64,000 nucleotides of DNA from assembly GCA_026874595.1 (NCBI GenBank), contig CM049320.1, positions 42,726,714 through 42,790,713 on the forward strand, written 5' to 3'. The DNA is from Sipunculus nudus. Its lineage: Eukaryota; Annelida; Sipuncula; Golfingiida; Sipunculidae. The notes below the pieces were generated by a model. The model made no database searches and had not been told where the DNA came from. It saw only the letters and a program-made list of their open reading frames with translations. Both the position numbers and the translations under genes were made by a program. Of this stretch, positions 13,401-28,200 are shown one piece after another; position 1 is the first letter of the stretch; each line of letters begins with the position of its first letter.

Positions 13401-16400
13401 CGTTCATGTAAATTATGCTTTCATCGTACATATTTACTGAAGAAAATAAATCTCAACATATACGAACGACTGAATGGCAATTGATTAAAGTTGCTTAGCC
13501 ATGGTATCGGAATATCTTTTGTTTTGTTAACTTTTCTTCTTTGCAAACTGTATCATTCATTTCGTCGAATGTATGTCTTGATTAGACCAGCCATAAAACA
13601 GTTAGGTAATATAAGTAGACACGGCAATAGTCATAATTTATTGTGATTTTGACCTACATTCTTCACTGATAATGCCTTCAATGATAATAACAACTGTTAC
13701 TGAACAGATATGATTAAATATAGAAGACTGATTTAAATGTACAAAGATAATTAAACATATATAGAAGATTAATGTCAATGTTCAAAGATGATTATATATA
13801 GGAGATTAAGATATACCTGTATCAATGGTCACGCCACCTTCAGGGCTTCCTGAAAAACAAAACAAACTGAAAATGTATTTAAGTAAATTATATGAAAATA
13901 TGCCTTTTCAAATGTTCATACTAACTCTGTGATCTGACCACTAGGCATGATTATCTACCACCTCAAACTGAACAAGGTTTCAAAGCCAGTCTACAGAACA
14001 GTCTCAGAACAGGTAACCCCGCAGTCTGAACCGTAGCTACCCGCTGGGCATCGTGGTATTAATTTCTTTTTATCTTTATCAATATAAAATAAACGAATAT
14101 GTAACTTCCGGGGCTCCATTTAGAGACAGAACAGATCAAATGTGTACCGTTTAATGTGTATGTTTAATGTACATGTTTGATGTATATGTTGGGTCTGTAT
14201 GAAACCAAATCAATTGTTTGTAACATTCATGTAGATTTTATGAATTCAAAATATTTATTTATACTAATAATTGAAGTATTTATTCAGAGTTACTAAATCT
14301 GCCAAGTAGAAAAATTAATATATAGAACTATATAATATATATGAACTTTCAACAAATTGTAAAAAAATAACTGAAGCCACGCGTCGGAAATGCGAATTAA
14401 ACTATTTTAAATAGTACAAGTAGCATAGAATGTTATCTTGTAATAGATATGTAATGCTGTGTCTATTTGCAGAAACATAACTGCATGTTTTGCTGACTTA
14501 ACATCGCCACTGTTTGAACTGTCTTTTTTTCATTTAAACATGATATGGGCACTGTTATGTCCTAGCCGGAATGAGTCAGGAAACAATTGATGAGTTTATT
14601 AATGTCGTTCTTCCAAGATGGAGAACAACAAACTGAATACACGGACCATTCATAATACAAACAATATGTTATTGCAACTCCCGCCGATAAGTGGCAGCAC
14701 CGGCTATGCTACAGAAACGATTAAGATCACAGATAGAAGTGATCCATGCTAGACCTATGCCTTTGATCTTTATAACCTCTCTTACATTAGTTTTTTTCAG
14801 AAAACTAGGATTTTTACATCGGCCAAAGATTCGGAAAAAAACATGTAAGGATCCATTCATTATGTTAAATCTAGTGAGCATTTATTGATTAACTGTATTA
14901 AGTTTATAAGAATCTATAAGAATGTTTAAGTTACCTGGATCACCAGGGGCCTTAGACACACCATCTTCAGATCTGCCTGAAAATTTCAATAACATGGCAT
15001 TGTTTTCTACACAGGAATTTTATTTTTATACAGGAATAAGGGGAAAATAGTTTATTTATAATTATAAATATATAAAATAATTTATAAATTTATAAATTTC
15101 GGAAATGTGCATGGTTTTTGTAAATTACCTCATTGAACAGTTAAAAAATTATCTGATTTAATTTAATTTCAAATAATATGATTAAATATTGCCTCAAGTA
15201 TAAATGCAGGAATTCAGCAATTTTTTTTTTATTAAAAGAAAAAATAAAGACCTGTTTTTTTTCACGAAAATAGGTTTTACCGTAACCACCCCCTTTTACC
15301 CAAACGCTCCTACATTAGAGGTTTAAATTGGCAACCATAACTGTAAATATAGCTGATGTGCGCAACAGTGTACGGAAGTAATTTTAAAGAGCACTTTCTG
15401 CTAGCTTTCAAAACAATCAAATAATTGGAGCTCTGGTCAAACTAATGAAAATTGTTACATTTATCTGTTTAATAGTGTTATATGTATCTGTTTTGTTATG
15501 CGCAGGGTTTGGCGTAGGCATTCTGTTTTGTGTTGAACAAGCCCTCGGCGTTGCTATGGTACCGTATTGGTTGTACCCTCGCAGAGAGTAGAGACTCAGC
15601 GATCGTGCTAGTCTGGAATTTTCGGGCCTGTTTATGCGCTATGGGCGCGTGCGTATTGCCGTGTTCTTTGGGATGTTCGTGAAATAGAAGTTTCTGGGCT
15701 TTGGATGAAAAAGTTATGAATAGGGGCTGTGTTTAGAGCCGGCATTGAAAGAAAAAATCCAGCGGACACGGAAGAATGTGAGTTAGTTTTGGGACCTTTC
15801 CGATAATTGCAGAACTTATAGATATTCTTCGGACTTTGTAACAAATTTTATACAGTCTTCAGTTTGCCTTTTGGATTATTATCAAAACTTCACTTTTGGA
15901 TTACAACAGATTGATTTCGGGATTGAATCGCACTACCCTCTGAGAAGATTTGCATGAACTGTTCATCTGGAATATTTATGCTAAAATACTCTTGTGAGAC
16001 TGTGACAGTGGCGGTATCCAGAAATCAAAGCCTAGGATCTGGACACTCTGGTACTGTACATTTAATTTGTTATACTGTGTAATTGTATTGATTTAGTCTA
16101 TTGTAATGTTAGGATTGTTTTAAGAAAATAAATTACAATTATTTGTTAACATAAAACCACTGACTTCTTTATTCATTCCCCTAGACATTTCAAGCTGCCC
16201 AGTGTTACAGAATCTGATTTTATATCTCCGTAACAAAATTTATGCTCGTCACGACTACGTGATTAGTTATTGTTATTAGGTTCCGTTACAAAATAACGTA
16301 AGGAAAACTAAAAGAAATGAAACAAATTTAGCACAGAATTCAGATAGATATAAGGATGACTATATTGTTTATTTTTCTCCTATATGTATTATGTTGTTAT

Positions 16401-19106
16401 TCCTGATTTGCAGCTATCTTATCCCTTACATGTGTGCTAAACCTAAATCAAAGAAGTCCTTTGAGAAATTTTCAGAGCAAAACAAATTTGTATATCACTA
16501 TATGTCACATAAATATTATCAATATTTTTTACTATTATTGCAAATTTTAAATGTAATCAACATTTGCTTGTAGCACACAATTCATGTAGTCATACTATAT
16601 ATGATTACATGTACACTTATTTGACTATGCGATGGACTTTAAACACATGGTATTGATGATCTCTAGCGACGTTGAAAATAATCAGAAACTGTTTACAATG
16701 CCGAAAATGGTTGAACACCTATAAAAAGGAAGTCTCCCAGTCACAGCTGTACAACTTCGAGCAGATGTTTGACAGTTTTGAATGCTACAGACACCTTAGA
16801 GTATAGACATAATTATTCGCGTGACACCATTTACGTTGGTTTGCCGATATATGAAATACATAGGTGAATTAACATAACTGCTGCAAAACAGAAGAAATGG
16901 AACAAAATTAAGAGAAACCTCTTGCACGGATTGACTTAGCACTGCATAGCACCGAAAATTTGTTAATTATAGGGAACTGGGACTAAATTAAGCAAATTTA
17001 AAATCAGATCAGTTAATAGAAAATTCACTTGATGAACATTCACTCCATGAACTTATGCCTACCATGATATCATGGTTTTATAAATTTGATTTGAGTTTTA
17101 TTTTCCAATGCAGACTTTAAATTGCCAATTTAAACTGAGTTCAAACGAAATATGAATGTCATCCCCCCCCCCCCCCCACCCAATTGTAAGAAGACAAAGT
17201 CCACGCCAAACTGTTACTACCATCTTAAAGTTTCTGATAATGATAACCATAAATGATAAATGGTCATTTTACAGGGGCGTAGATAGCGGGGGGGGGATGT
17301 AGGGGATGCATACCCCCCAGAACTTTAGGTGGGGGGATGGTGTATAACGAACGTTGTGATGTAGAAGTAAAAACTGTCTCGAATCGTCAAACATTCAGAG
17401 TTTCACCATAGGTTTCGTATATTTTGTATCTGCAATGGAGATACGCGCAAAATATTCAATTACAGTCTGACCATAATTACTATTATCTTAAGTATACAAT
17501 TTAATATGCAGACTAGGACCTCGATAGCTCTATAGCTAAAGGATAGTCTATTAGGCATATGAATTAATATGTTTTTATTATTCTATAAATAACCCATTCC
17601 CATAATTTATGATGCATTCGGCCAAAAGCACGGAAAACTAGCTAAAAGTAAACAATTTTATATATAAAAAATAAATTTACGGTATCTTCATAATCTATAT
17701 ATCATTCTTTTCCTTTGGTTATCTGGTTTGTTGATTGAATAAAGAAAATAAATTAAATAAGTCTATTTCAAGATTTTAAAAAATTCCATTGAAGGAAAAT
17801 CATATCTTCAAAATCGTTCTAATATAAGAGGTCAGTGTAGACAGTCTATAAATTATGTATTGCTTACATAGGATACCAAAGATTTCTTGAACGAACAGGC
17901 ATAGTCATATATTTAGACAATATGTATAAAGGGAATTAATAAGAAATTTTTAAACAGGACATATAAACCCAGAAAAATCCCTTGCATGAATAGTTAAAAT
18001 TCTTTTTATTACATTATAACTATATCTTATATAGAATCATCACAACATCATCATTGCAAACAAGCATTCATGTCATCAAATTAAGTAGACAGGTTCAATG
18101 GTCTTCTATAAGTATTTAATCACTAATCATATAGAAAAGCTCTTCAGATATTTTCATGAGAAATGTAAGGAACTCTGAGAGGAAAAGGATCGATTGCAGA
18201 TCTTTCAACAATGTTCAGTTGTGAAGAATCAACTTAAAAAATTGAAATCTGGAAAGTTAATGTGTTTGTATATATATATATATATATAAGTTATGTAAAT
18301 ATCAGTTGTAATGTCTTATAAATCAAACAATTTGATTGCTTTTACAAGTTGCTATATTATAAGAAAACTCCTAAACATTAGTTTCATGTATTTACCATTT
18401 TGAAATATCTAGTTTGGGTCAGAAACAGTGGGTCAGAGAGGCTGGAATTAAATTTTTTTTAATAATCTTAACCAGGGTACAACTATGTAAATTTTCAATT
18501 TTCAATCTCTCTTAGAGGTCGAAGACACATAATAATGTAGAACAACCCAACAGGCTATGTGCATTTAGAATGAATAGTTAGAAAAGTAAAAACTTACGAA
18601 AGTTGTAACATTTTCAGATACATGGCTTAAAACTTTGTATATTTGTTATTGGGAAAATTGAAAGTATCAACATGAACTATTAGGCAAATCAGAGATGGTC
18701 TGATAAAATCCTTTTAATCAAGATTTGTGAACAGAGTTTGCTCAGCATTTCATTTTCTGCATAGCTGCAGGTTGATAAGGAATATTTTAATTTTGATAAT
18801 TTTTAAATTTTTTTAAGATTTAAAATTTTGATAATTTTAATTTTAACCCGTTTATTATTATTATTGTTCTTGATATTATGCTTGTACTTATGATCATCGA
18901 TTCTGATAGTTATAATTTAATCAGGAACAAAATGCAAAATATTACTCTTATGAAATAATGTGCAGGACAGTTTGTTTATTGCTGAAAGTAGAGTGATAGA
19001 CTGAGAGTTACAAAAATGCACGATGAAATCATTCTACAATGTACATTTTGATTTTTTATCATTAAATATTATGCAAAAAATTTCCGTGCACACAATCACC
19101 CACACA

Positions 19107-19172
<66 letters not shown>

Positions 19173-19190
19173 CGTATGAACACACGCATT

Positions 19191-19245
<55 letters not shown>

Positions 19246-22200
19246 CCATCCCCCCTCAGGTCTGAAGACCTGTCTACGCCACTGTCATTTAAGAATGTAC
19301 ATAGTGATGTATACTTGCATGGAATGGTAGTAGAACCATAAACAAGCTTGGTGGGTCAGTAATACAGGAGTAATACCTGTAAGTTTTGATCGTTACTGCA
19401 ACTAAATTTTCCCCCAAAAAATTTGGAACCGATAGCACGGAAGGGGGGGGGGATTAAATTAGTCCTGCAGTAAATATATAAAGTGCTTTATTTTTTTATA
19501 GAGTTGTTAGGTCGACGTATTACCATCCACATAATTAAATTTATCTCCTTTTAATTTATGGCGTCTCACGACTAGGATTGTTGGTATTTCACTCATTCAG
19601 GATAAACCAACAAAAAAATACAACAAAGCTTTGCGTCAATTTTGGCATTCGCAATATTTATACTCGCATAGGGATTTTGTTCTTTGTTGAAATATGTACT
19701 TTGCAGGGTCCCTTTCCTCACAGATATAATACACGCACGACTTACCATTTTGCCCTATCAATATCATACTTTTCTTATAACTAAAAGCATTTATAGTATA
19801 CCTCGATGCTTGCAATCTATGATACCTTTAAATTTTTATGTACAAATTTTTAATATGAGGTGACATGCTTACTCTGAAACAGATATTGATTATATGCCAA
19901 GATCTATTAATACAAAATAAATTTTCAGAATTAATCTCGAAAATGAAATATGAACGTAATACTTGACATATTATCAAAGGTTTCTCAAACGAAAAAGGTT
20001 TGTTCTTGGTGTCTTAGTGCAAAAAAAAAAATCCCACCGGATTCCATCCATTGCAAAGTGTCATTTTCATCCTGAAATCCAAGATGGCCGCCGTTATAAG
20101 GGGTGAAATATTTAAATGGCCCTAATTCCATAACTATGTAACAAAGAAAAACATTTCAGCTTTCATTTCCAACTAACATTAGGATGCCCGTTCATTCGGT
20201 AACACCTCTGAGGTCATAAAAGGTACACTGAATGCAGTAAGGTAAAAGTCAATGTCAATTTTAGCAGGAAAAAAGCCAACCTCTTCATGATATGGGAATT
20301 TGTTTTTAACAAAGTGTTATAAAACATCTGAAGTGTCATTCCGATTTGACTATAGGTTTCTTATTCATATGGTGATACACTGTAGGTAAACAAATGTATC
20401 TATATTGCTGTTAGGTTAAGGTCAATGTTAAACTTTGAAGAGCAACAATCGACATGAGATGGCATGTGTTTGCAAGAAAATTAGATAGAAAAGCATCTTA
20501 AGCTGTCATTTCTAACTAACGTTGGAGTGTTCATGCATTTTTTAGGTCAGGAGAGATACATATCATGCATCAAGGTCAAGGTAAAAGTCAAAGTCTCTTT
20601 AGCGTCTGAACCATCCTTTTGTCACTACGAAGTTAGATTATAGAAATGCCTTACATCTTGTGTATTCGTCTTCATTAATTTAGAGGCTTCAGCGACAGCC
20701 CGTGTACTAAGTGGATGTGGCAAGTACGATTACATTACACCTGTATTGCGTGAGCTGCACTGGCTCCCTGTGAGTCAGCACATTAAGTTTAAGGAGGCCA
20801 TACTTCTTTTCAAGACCAAACATCGCATAGCTCTGGTCTACTTACAAGATCTATTTCATTCGTACACACCAGGCAGATGCCTCCGATCGGCCGATTAGGA
20901 CATACTTATTGTTCCACGTTAAAGTCTTCTATGGTTGCTCAAAGAGCATTTGTGTGGCAGGTCCAACTTTTAGTGGAATAAATTGCCTTTGGGACTAAGA
21001 AAAACTGAGAACCTAGCCCCTTTAAAAAAAATGCTCAAGACATACTTATTTGTGCCATATCTTGATGGCAGGTGATTTTGCAGATTGTTTAACCTTGACA
21101 TGCAAAGAACAAAGGGGAGATGGAAACCGTTCCCTCGAAGCATACATGACAAGGTTAAACCCTATACTCTGTTTATTAGCGAATGATTCTGACAGGCTGA
21201 GTGGGATCCTATGCAGGAAAGGTGGCCAAAGCAAATATAGCTAGCTGCTACTTCCATGTCTTCAAATTACCCAAAATATTATGATGGAAAGTGTACAGAT
21301 CAAGGAAGTTCTACGTAAGATGTAAGGAAACATATTACCAAACTTAACATCTGCTCGAGTGGAAAATATTCAACTCAGAGTGTCAACATCTACAGGTTAT
21401 GATCTTCCACTTCCTCCAACACAAAACGTGCCTTCCAAAATAATAAGGTGCGATTACAGGGCTCCATGCGATAAACATATATTTGTCGAGTTGTTAGTAA
21501 TTGCTGCTGGTCGTGTGATTTCGATGAGCACTAGGGAGGATGATTCCAACCCCTTGTCTTAACGGAGAGATACAATAGCCACCCGATGCTTAGGCCTTTA
21601 TGATATATGCGAGGACTTTGTCAATGCCGCATAGCCTCTGGGTGGTATCACATAGAGATCTACCTAAAGTATGCAGTCATTTCGCGGGGTCAAAATCTAA
21701 CTACTTTTCCATGTTGTTCTACAAATTTGATTTTACCATGGACAGGTTTAAACTACATCGTATTACCTGTGGCATCAGCATATAGTATCTGTGTAACATA
21801 AATGCATCAACGACCTCAACAACAGATGTTGGCTTTTATTGTTGGCAGAAATATTTTCTTTAAAACATATCACAATACCTATTAGAATTTGCCATAGATA
21901 ATAATGCTAGTTTTTAACCCTGTCAAGAATGCATCAGAGGTTTGAATTCAGAATGAATATCAAGTGTCTTTATCAGCGGCCTATTGTGACTGATATCAAT
22001 TTGATCCCTCTCCCTTGTCTCCTAGCACATTTTGTCAGGTCCAGTAATTGTATGACATTAACATCCCCCTAAGGTTTGAGGATTGAAACCATCTTCCATT
22101 GCTCCTTTGCCTATCAGGGTGACCCAACCAACAGCACCTGAACATATCCAAACAGTTAAGTCCAGCGTTTGCCTGCCGTAAAGATGAACTGATGTGTAAA

Positions 22201-25200
22201 CCAGTATGTGGCTAATGCTAAGAAAATTCTTGCATTAATGTAACACATGCTAAGAGAGGGGATACGTATTAAGAAGATGATGCTGAAGGTACCCAAGTTC
22301 ATAAATGATACATGCATATATATGGTAAGATAGATTCATATTTATATATCATTCAAACATATTATTACATGCGCATGTGAAATGTGTTTTCGTGTTAGTT
22401 GATTGTGCATTATCAAAATGTTCACAGTGCCAAGTTAATAGGTCTACCTACAATGGTGTCATATTTTAAACTAGATATGTCTGATCAAAACGAATGCATC
22501 CGCCTGGGGCAAATTAGAAACATTTGTTAAATTTTGGAAAAATGTTTAAGTTCAGGAGGTGTCGTATGGTCAAAAGTAGGTCAACCGGGACGAAACGCGG
22601 ACTCGATCTGTAACTGGCCATTATCTGCCCACACATAAAAAATCAGGGTGGTATCTGCAGGCACTGCGGAAAAAAAGTCCGTACATATGCATTTGTTATG
22701 AAAATTTCTATTTTTCAAGAAACTTTCTATGTTCAGAAGCAGTCGAATGGTCAAAAGTAGGTCAACTGGGACAAAACAAGAACTTGATCTGTAGATGGTC
22801 ATTATCTGCCCACACACCAAAAATCAGGCCCGTATCTGCAGTCATTGCGAAAAAAAGTCCGTACATGTGCACTTGTCATGAAAATTTCTATTTTTCATGA
22901 AATTTTCCAAGTTAGGGCACCGTCAAACGGTCAAAAGTAGGTCAACTGGGACGAAACGCAAACTCGATCTGTAACTGGCCAATATCTGCCCTTCCACCAA
23001 AAATCAGGCCAATATCTGCAGGCATTGCGAAAAAAAAAGTCCGTACATGTGTATTTGTCATGAAAATTTATATTTTTCATGAAATTTTCTAAGTTAAGGA
23101 GCCGTAAAACGGTCAAAAGTAAGTCAACTGGGACGAAACGCAAACTCGATCTGTAACTGGTCATTATCTGCCAACACACCAAAAATCAGGCCAATAGCTG
23201 CAGGCATTGCGAAAAAAAGTCTGTACAACTGTTTGATTTCGGAATGACGGAAGGACGGACATGGGTAAAACTATATGCCCTGGCCACTTTGTGGCCGGGG
23301 CATAAAAATGTATCAAATCATCGCAAGATTGGCTTGTTTCCCCTGATATTTTCCCTTTAGCCAAACACCATGATGCCGTCAAAGGAGCGGGCGGGGGGGG
23401 GGGGGGGCCGGGGGTGTCACACTTTTCCGATCAGGCTACATCCGCCTGAGAGGTGTGGACATGCCCGTTGCTCTGTCCCTCTGGTACAGCTAGAAAAAAA
23501 CTCCAAGCGCCTCCCACATAATTCTGCATAAAATGATCTACAGTGAGTTTATTAATGTAAGTGTACAATAATCAGTTTCGTTAACACACAGTGACACTGC
23601 TGTGTGTCCATTTGCTTTGCTGGGAATGAAATGTGGCATTCCTAAAAATAACATTCCTTATAAATAAAAGCTTTAGGTCCTATTATATCAATAATGTACC
23701 TGTGTGTGTACCTGTACATGTATCGTTTATATATGTTTATTTTGGAATCTATAAAAAAACGCATCTTGCAATGTTTTATATTTCAAAACTCGAATATATT
23801 TTAATGCAGTGGGGTAAGATGAGTATATTTGTGTAGAATTCATTTAAAATATCCAAAAAAAGGCAAGTCAAGGGTGAACCATTACTATGTACTTGTTAAT
23901 CATTCTTTGAACTTTCTTAACTTTATCTTACATTCTTAAAGTCTGACAGGTACTCACCAGAGGTTAAAGGTTACAAAAGAATTTCATTTAAAATATCCAA
24001 AAATAGGCAAGTCAAGGGTGAACCATTACTATGTACTTGTTAATCATCCTTTGAACTTTCTTAACTTTATCTTACATTCTTAAAGTCTGACAGGTACTCA
24101 CTAGAGGTTAAAGGTTACAAAAGAATTTCATTTAAAATATCCAAAAGTAGGCAAGTCAAGGGTGAACCATTACTATGTACTTGTTAATCATCCTTTGAAC
24201 TTTCTTAACTTTATCTTACATTTTTAAAGTCTGACAGGTACTCACCAGAGGTTTAAGGTTACAAAATCACATCTTAAAGTAAAAGTATAACTAAATCATG
24301 GATTAGAACAATTCCTAATTTGTGGGGGAATCAGATTGGTGTAATAAGTTCTGTGTAGGTGCACTAGCCTAAGGGATAGTTACGCCTAATAAATGCATGA
24401 TTTTTTTCACTACTATGACATATTGCAAATGTGTAAACAATAAGATTAATGCGTGCCTTTGTTTGTTGCTCATGCTCATGCATATCGAAATCACATCTTA
24501 AAGTAAAAGTATAACTAAATCTTGGATTAGAACAATTCCTAATTTTTAGGGGAATCAGATTGGTGTAATTAGTTGTGTGTAGGTGCACTAGCCTAAGGGA
24601 TAGTTACGCCTAATCAATGCATGATTTTTTTTACTACTATGACATATTGCAAATGTGTAAACACTAAGATTAATGCGTGCCTTTGTTTGTTGCTCATGCT
24701 CATGCCAGAACATTGGTATTCACTGAACATGTCTATTATCATGCTAATGTATACGAAATTAACATACATGTATGTGGGGACTCTATATGCGAGATGGTAA
24801 TGCATTTAGTTTGAACACAGACAGCTGCAGGGGCGGATCCAACCCAAGAAGACTAATGAAAAACCTAGAAAAGGTTTTCAGGTCCGGAAAAGGGGAGGCG
24901 CAGGTCGCAAAATTTTGTCTAATACTCTTAAGAAAAGGATACGCTTTGGGCTGTCGTTCTTAATTACATTCCTGGAAATTTACTGAAACACTGATTTTCT
25001 CTTTATGCAATGGATTGCCATATTACTGAATTATTTGTTAATAATTTAGATAAAAAATATTCTGTTTAGAGTATTAATACATAGAAATATCTATACAATA
25101 CACAAAGACATTTGAACAAAAGTCAAGATAAAGGTGAAAGATTTCACTCATGATTTACATCCAAATGTCACATAAATATGATGTTAAAATATACTGTTAA

Positions 25201-28200
25201 ATGCTCTTCGAAATTATTTTAAAGCTTTGTCTGTTATATACGTGATTATGTGCTGAGAAGAATAAAGAAAAGATGGTTAACTTAAGTATACAACCCTTAA
25301 AATTTAAATATTGTTGATCAGAAACGCGCCCGAAATTCTTTACGACGATATTGATAATTGTTGTAATATGATATAGTTTGATTGTTTCTAAACCCTGGCA
25401 TTTCCATTCTCTCAAAACAGTTATCCATAACTGTTGTAATATGTTTGCTTATTATGCCTCAGTTTCATGGCCTTTCGACCTTTGATGACCTGAATGACAA
25501 ATCACTTTGCTTATTGTGAATTATCATAAATAGAGGACCTGAATTAAAAAAAAACAACTTATAAATGGTGATTTATTGTTTTGGGATAAGTGTTTCTTGT
25601 TGTTTTTGATTAGACATAATAGTCTGTGTTTCCTTCCTCTAATCAGCATTCTCTTTTACCTAATGACATCATTTTTAGAGTAAGTGACAGCTGACCATGC
25701 AGGAAGCGATGTGCTGTAGATTCCTGGGATACCACACTTAAGCAAAGAAATAAGCCGCAAACCACTTAACTAAAAAAATTAAAAGACTGCTATCACTGCT
25801 TGTGATACACAAGTTTTAATTTTTCTTCAGTCGAAAGCTGCCATTTCTTTCATGAGAAGGAATCAAATAGGCGTAATAAATTGTCTGTAGATGCAAGGTA
25901 TGGAATCAATGTTTGTATGTAAATAGTGTAAACACTTAAATTCTATGCATTTATTGTATGAAACTTTAAGAGATACAAGTGTTAAATACATGAGTAAACA
26001 GAATAAAAGATTTATAACCTAGGTATCATACTATTTAATAGTTAATGGTAATGTCATCACACAGAATACACTATTTAAGATTACCGAAAGGAAACCTTTA
26101 AATTGGTTAATTGCCTTCTTTTGTAATAAATACTTTTTGCAAAATGGCAGTAAAAACACACCAAATTGTAAATTAATGTCTTCATTGATATTTTCTTGGA
26201 TGATTGCATGCGTTTTCTGTAGATACAAGCGTTTCCATAATTATCAAAACCGTTTTGCCTGAAGACATAATTTTTTCACTTATGTCTTAGTTTCGTGACC
26301 TTTTTACCTTTGATTACCTGATAATTATGCAGATTCCTATGTTTCCTAAATTCCAGTGTTTAGAAGATTTAAATACAAACCTTTTAAAAGATAATTTATT
26401 ATTTTGATATCAGTAGATCAAAGGATAGGATGGTAGAATTTGTTTCCTCTACCCTTAAATAGCATTCTTTTAAGAAGTCATGGGCATAGCTAATGACGTT
26501 ATTTTCTGGTTATTGCCGGTCTAACTATAACATCACGTCTAATGGTCTATTTGACAAATATGAAGAATAATATCGTGGACATTTCATGCAAGCTGCAACC
26601 TTCGCAACCAATTTACTATTGATGTCTGCCATACAAGTAAAACTTTTCAAATCGAATTGGTCCTACGTTATATTGACATCATGTGGCCTTAACGAAATGA
26701 CATTAAATACAAAGTATACTTTCTATGCTTTTGCTTGTTGCATTGAGTGCGAAGATAGGACCAGGAAAAGCTAATTTGTTGTCATTTGTGTTTCCCTTAA
26801 CCCATTTTCTTTGCGGTTATTCTGTCAAAAGGACATTTTTGTTTTCCGATTTTAGAGACCTGTAATATACGATTAGTTACTCATTTGGCACGACTATCAT
26901 ACCGAAATATAAAGTAGCAGTACTAAGCTTTCCAAAAAGGTATGATAGGATTTGCCACCTTTCTGATATGAAAATTCCATAATACGCCACCTGGTCCATG
27001 GGCTACCATAGGTATTCAGGTAATTTAAGCTTTAACCAGTCGGATATGGACTTACTATGCTAATCAGAAAAAGGGGGTATCCGTTATGATCAATTTGTCA
27101 TGCAAGTTGACTTGCATGGGACAATGTACATTGTTTGACTCACGTGTCTGACATTTGTTCCCGGTGTAACCCTCCCTACACTGACAGATACCGTCCTTGT
27201 TGCATCTCGGGTCCTTACAGTTGACCGGGCAGTCGTACTCACAACGAAGACCCCACTTCCCAGGAACACATTCTATATGGGGATAGGATAAGCTCATGTA
27301 ATGTAAAAAAAAAACATGAAAACCAATTCAGGAGCGGATACAGGAATTTAGTATAGGGGGGGGGGGGGTGATATGATCACAAATATCATTGCAGCCCACA
27401 GAACAAGTACTGCGGCAGTCTGAACCGTATCTACCCGCTTGGCATCCTGGTATTGAACATTTGTATTAATATCATTAAGTGCAGTTTGACAGTTTCACTC
27501 ACAATATTTGATATGTTGCTTTGTGATGTATTTAGTTTACCTATATATGTGTCCGAATAAGCTGTACATAAATATGTTGCACCGGATATGGCGGCAACTT
27601 TAAAGGAGATCCAGCAAAATTGGGTCAAGACAATCCTACTTTTTAGAAAAGGGGATACACTGCAAATAGTGCCCTTTCGCCCATGTTTCAAATTAACTAT
27701 TTCACGCATAAAATGAAAACATGTTTTGTGACACAAACGTATGTGTCATTACAAATTCCTTGATGAGCAGCACTTGAAATTTGTTCAAAACATGTATACA
27801 TTTATACTTTGTCTTAAGTCTGATTTTTGAAACGAACAACGCTTATAAATGTCTGAATTTAAAATATTATCTAAAAGCCTTTAGTTCTTTTGAGAAACTG
27901 TCTTCACTTTTCTCTATGTAGTGTTAAGTACGGAAGGAACATAAAGGCCATCAAAACTATAAAGAAATATCATTAACTGGTGCACCTGCTGGGCACAAAT
28001 GCATATGGAAGAATCGAGCTAGAGGAATTTAAAATTCTATAATATTTCAAATACACAGATCATGAATAACAGTTTCTACAGCACAGAGGAAATTAGAAAT
28101 GGTGAAAAGTGTCAGTTATTGCAAAATAACTCAAATAATTATTTGTGTGGAATGCATCAATCTTTAACTAGAGGTTCTAGTTGCCTTATGACAATTTCCG

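Noticed and set aside
19023-19330. Tyr-Ile repeat open frames on both strands
   Set aside because: Produced by (TA)n microsatellites; the same explanation applies near 1100-1200, 5760 and 44310.
23836-24266. Tripled exon suggested by the donor-like CTCTGGTGAGTACC
   Set aside because: No acceptor or open frame precedes it in the right phase, so an exon is not supported.
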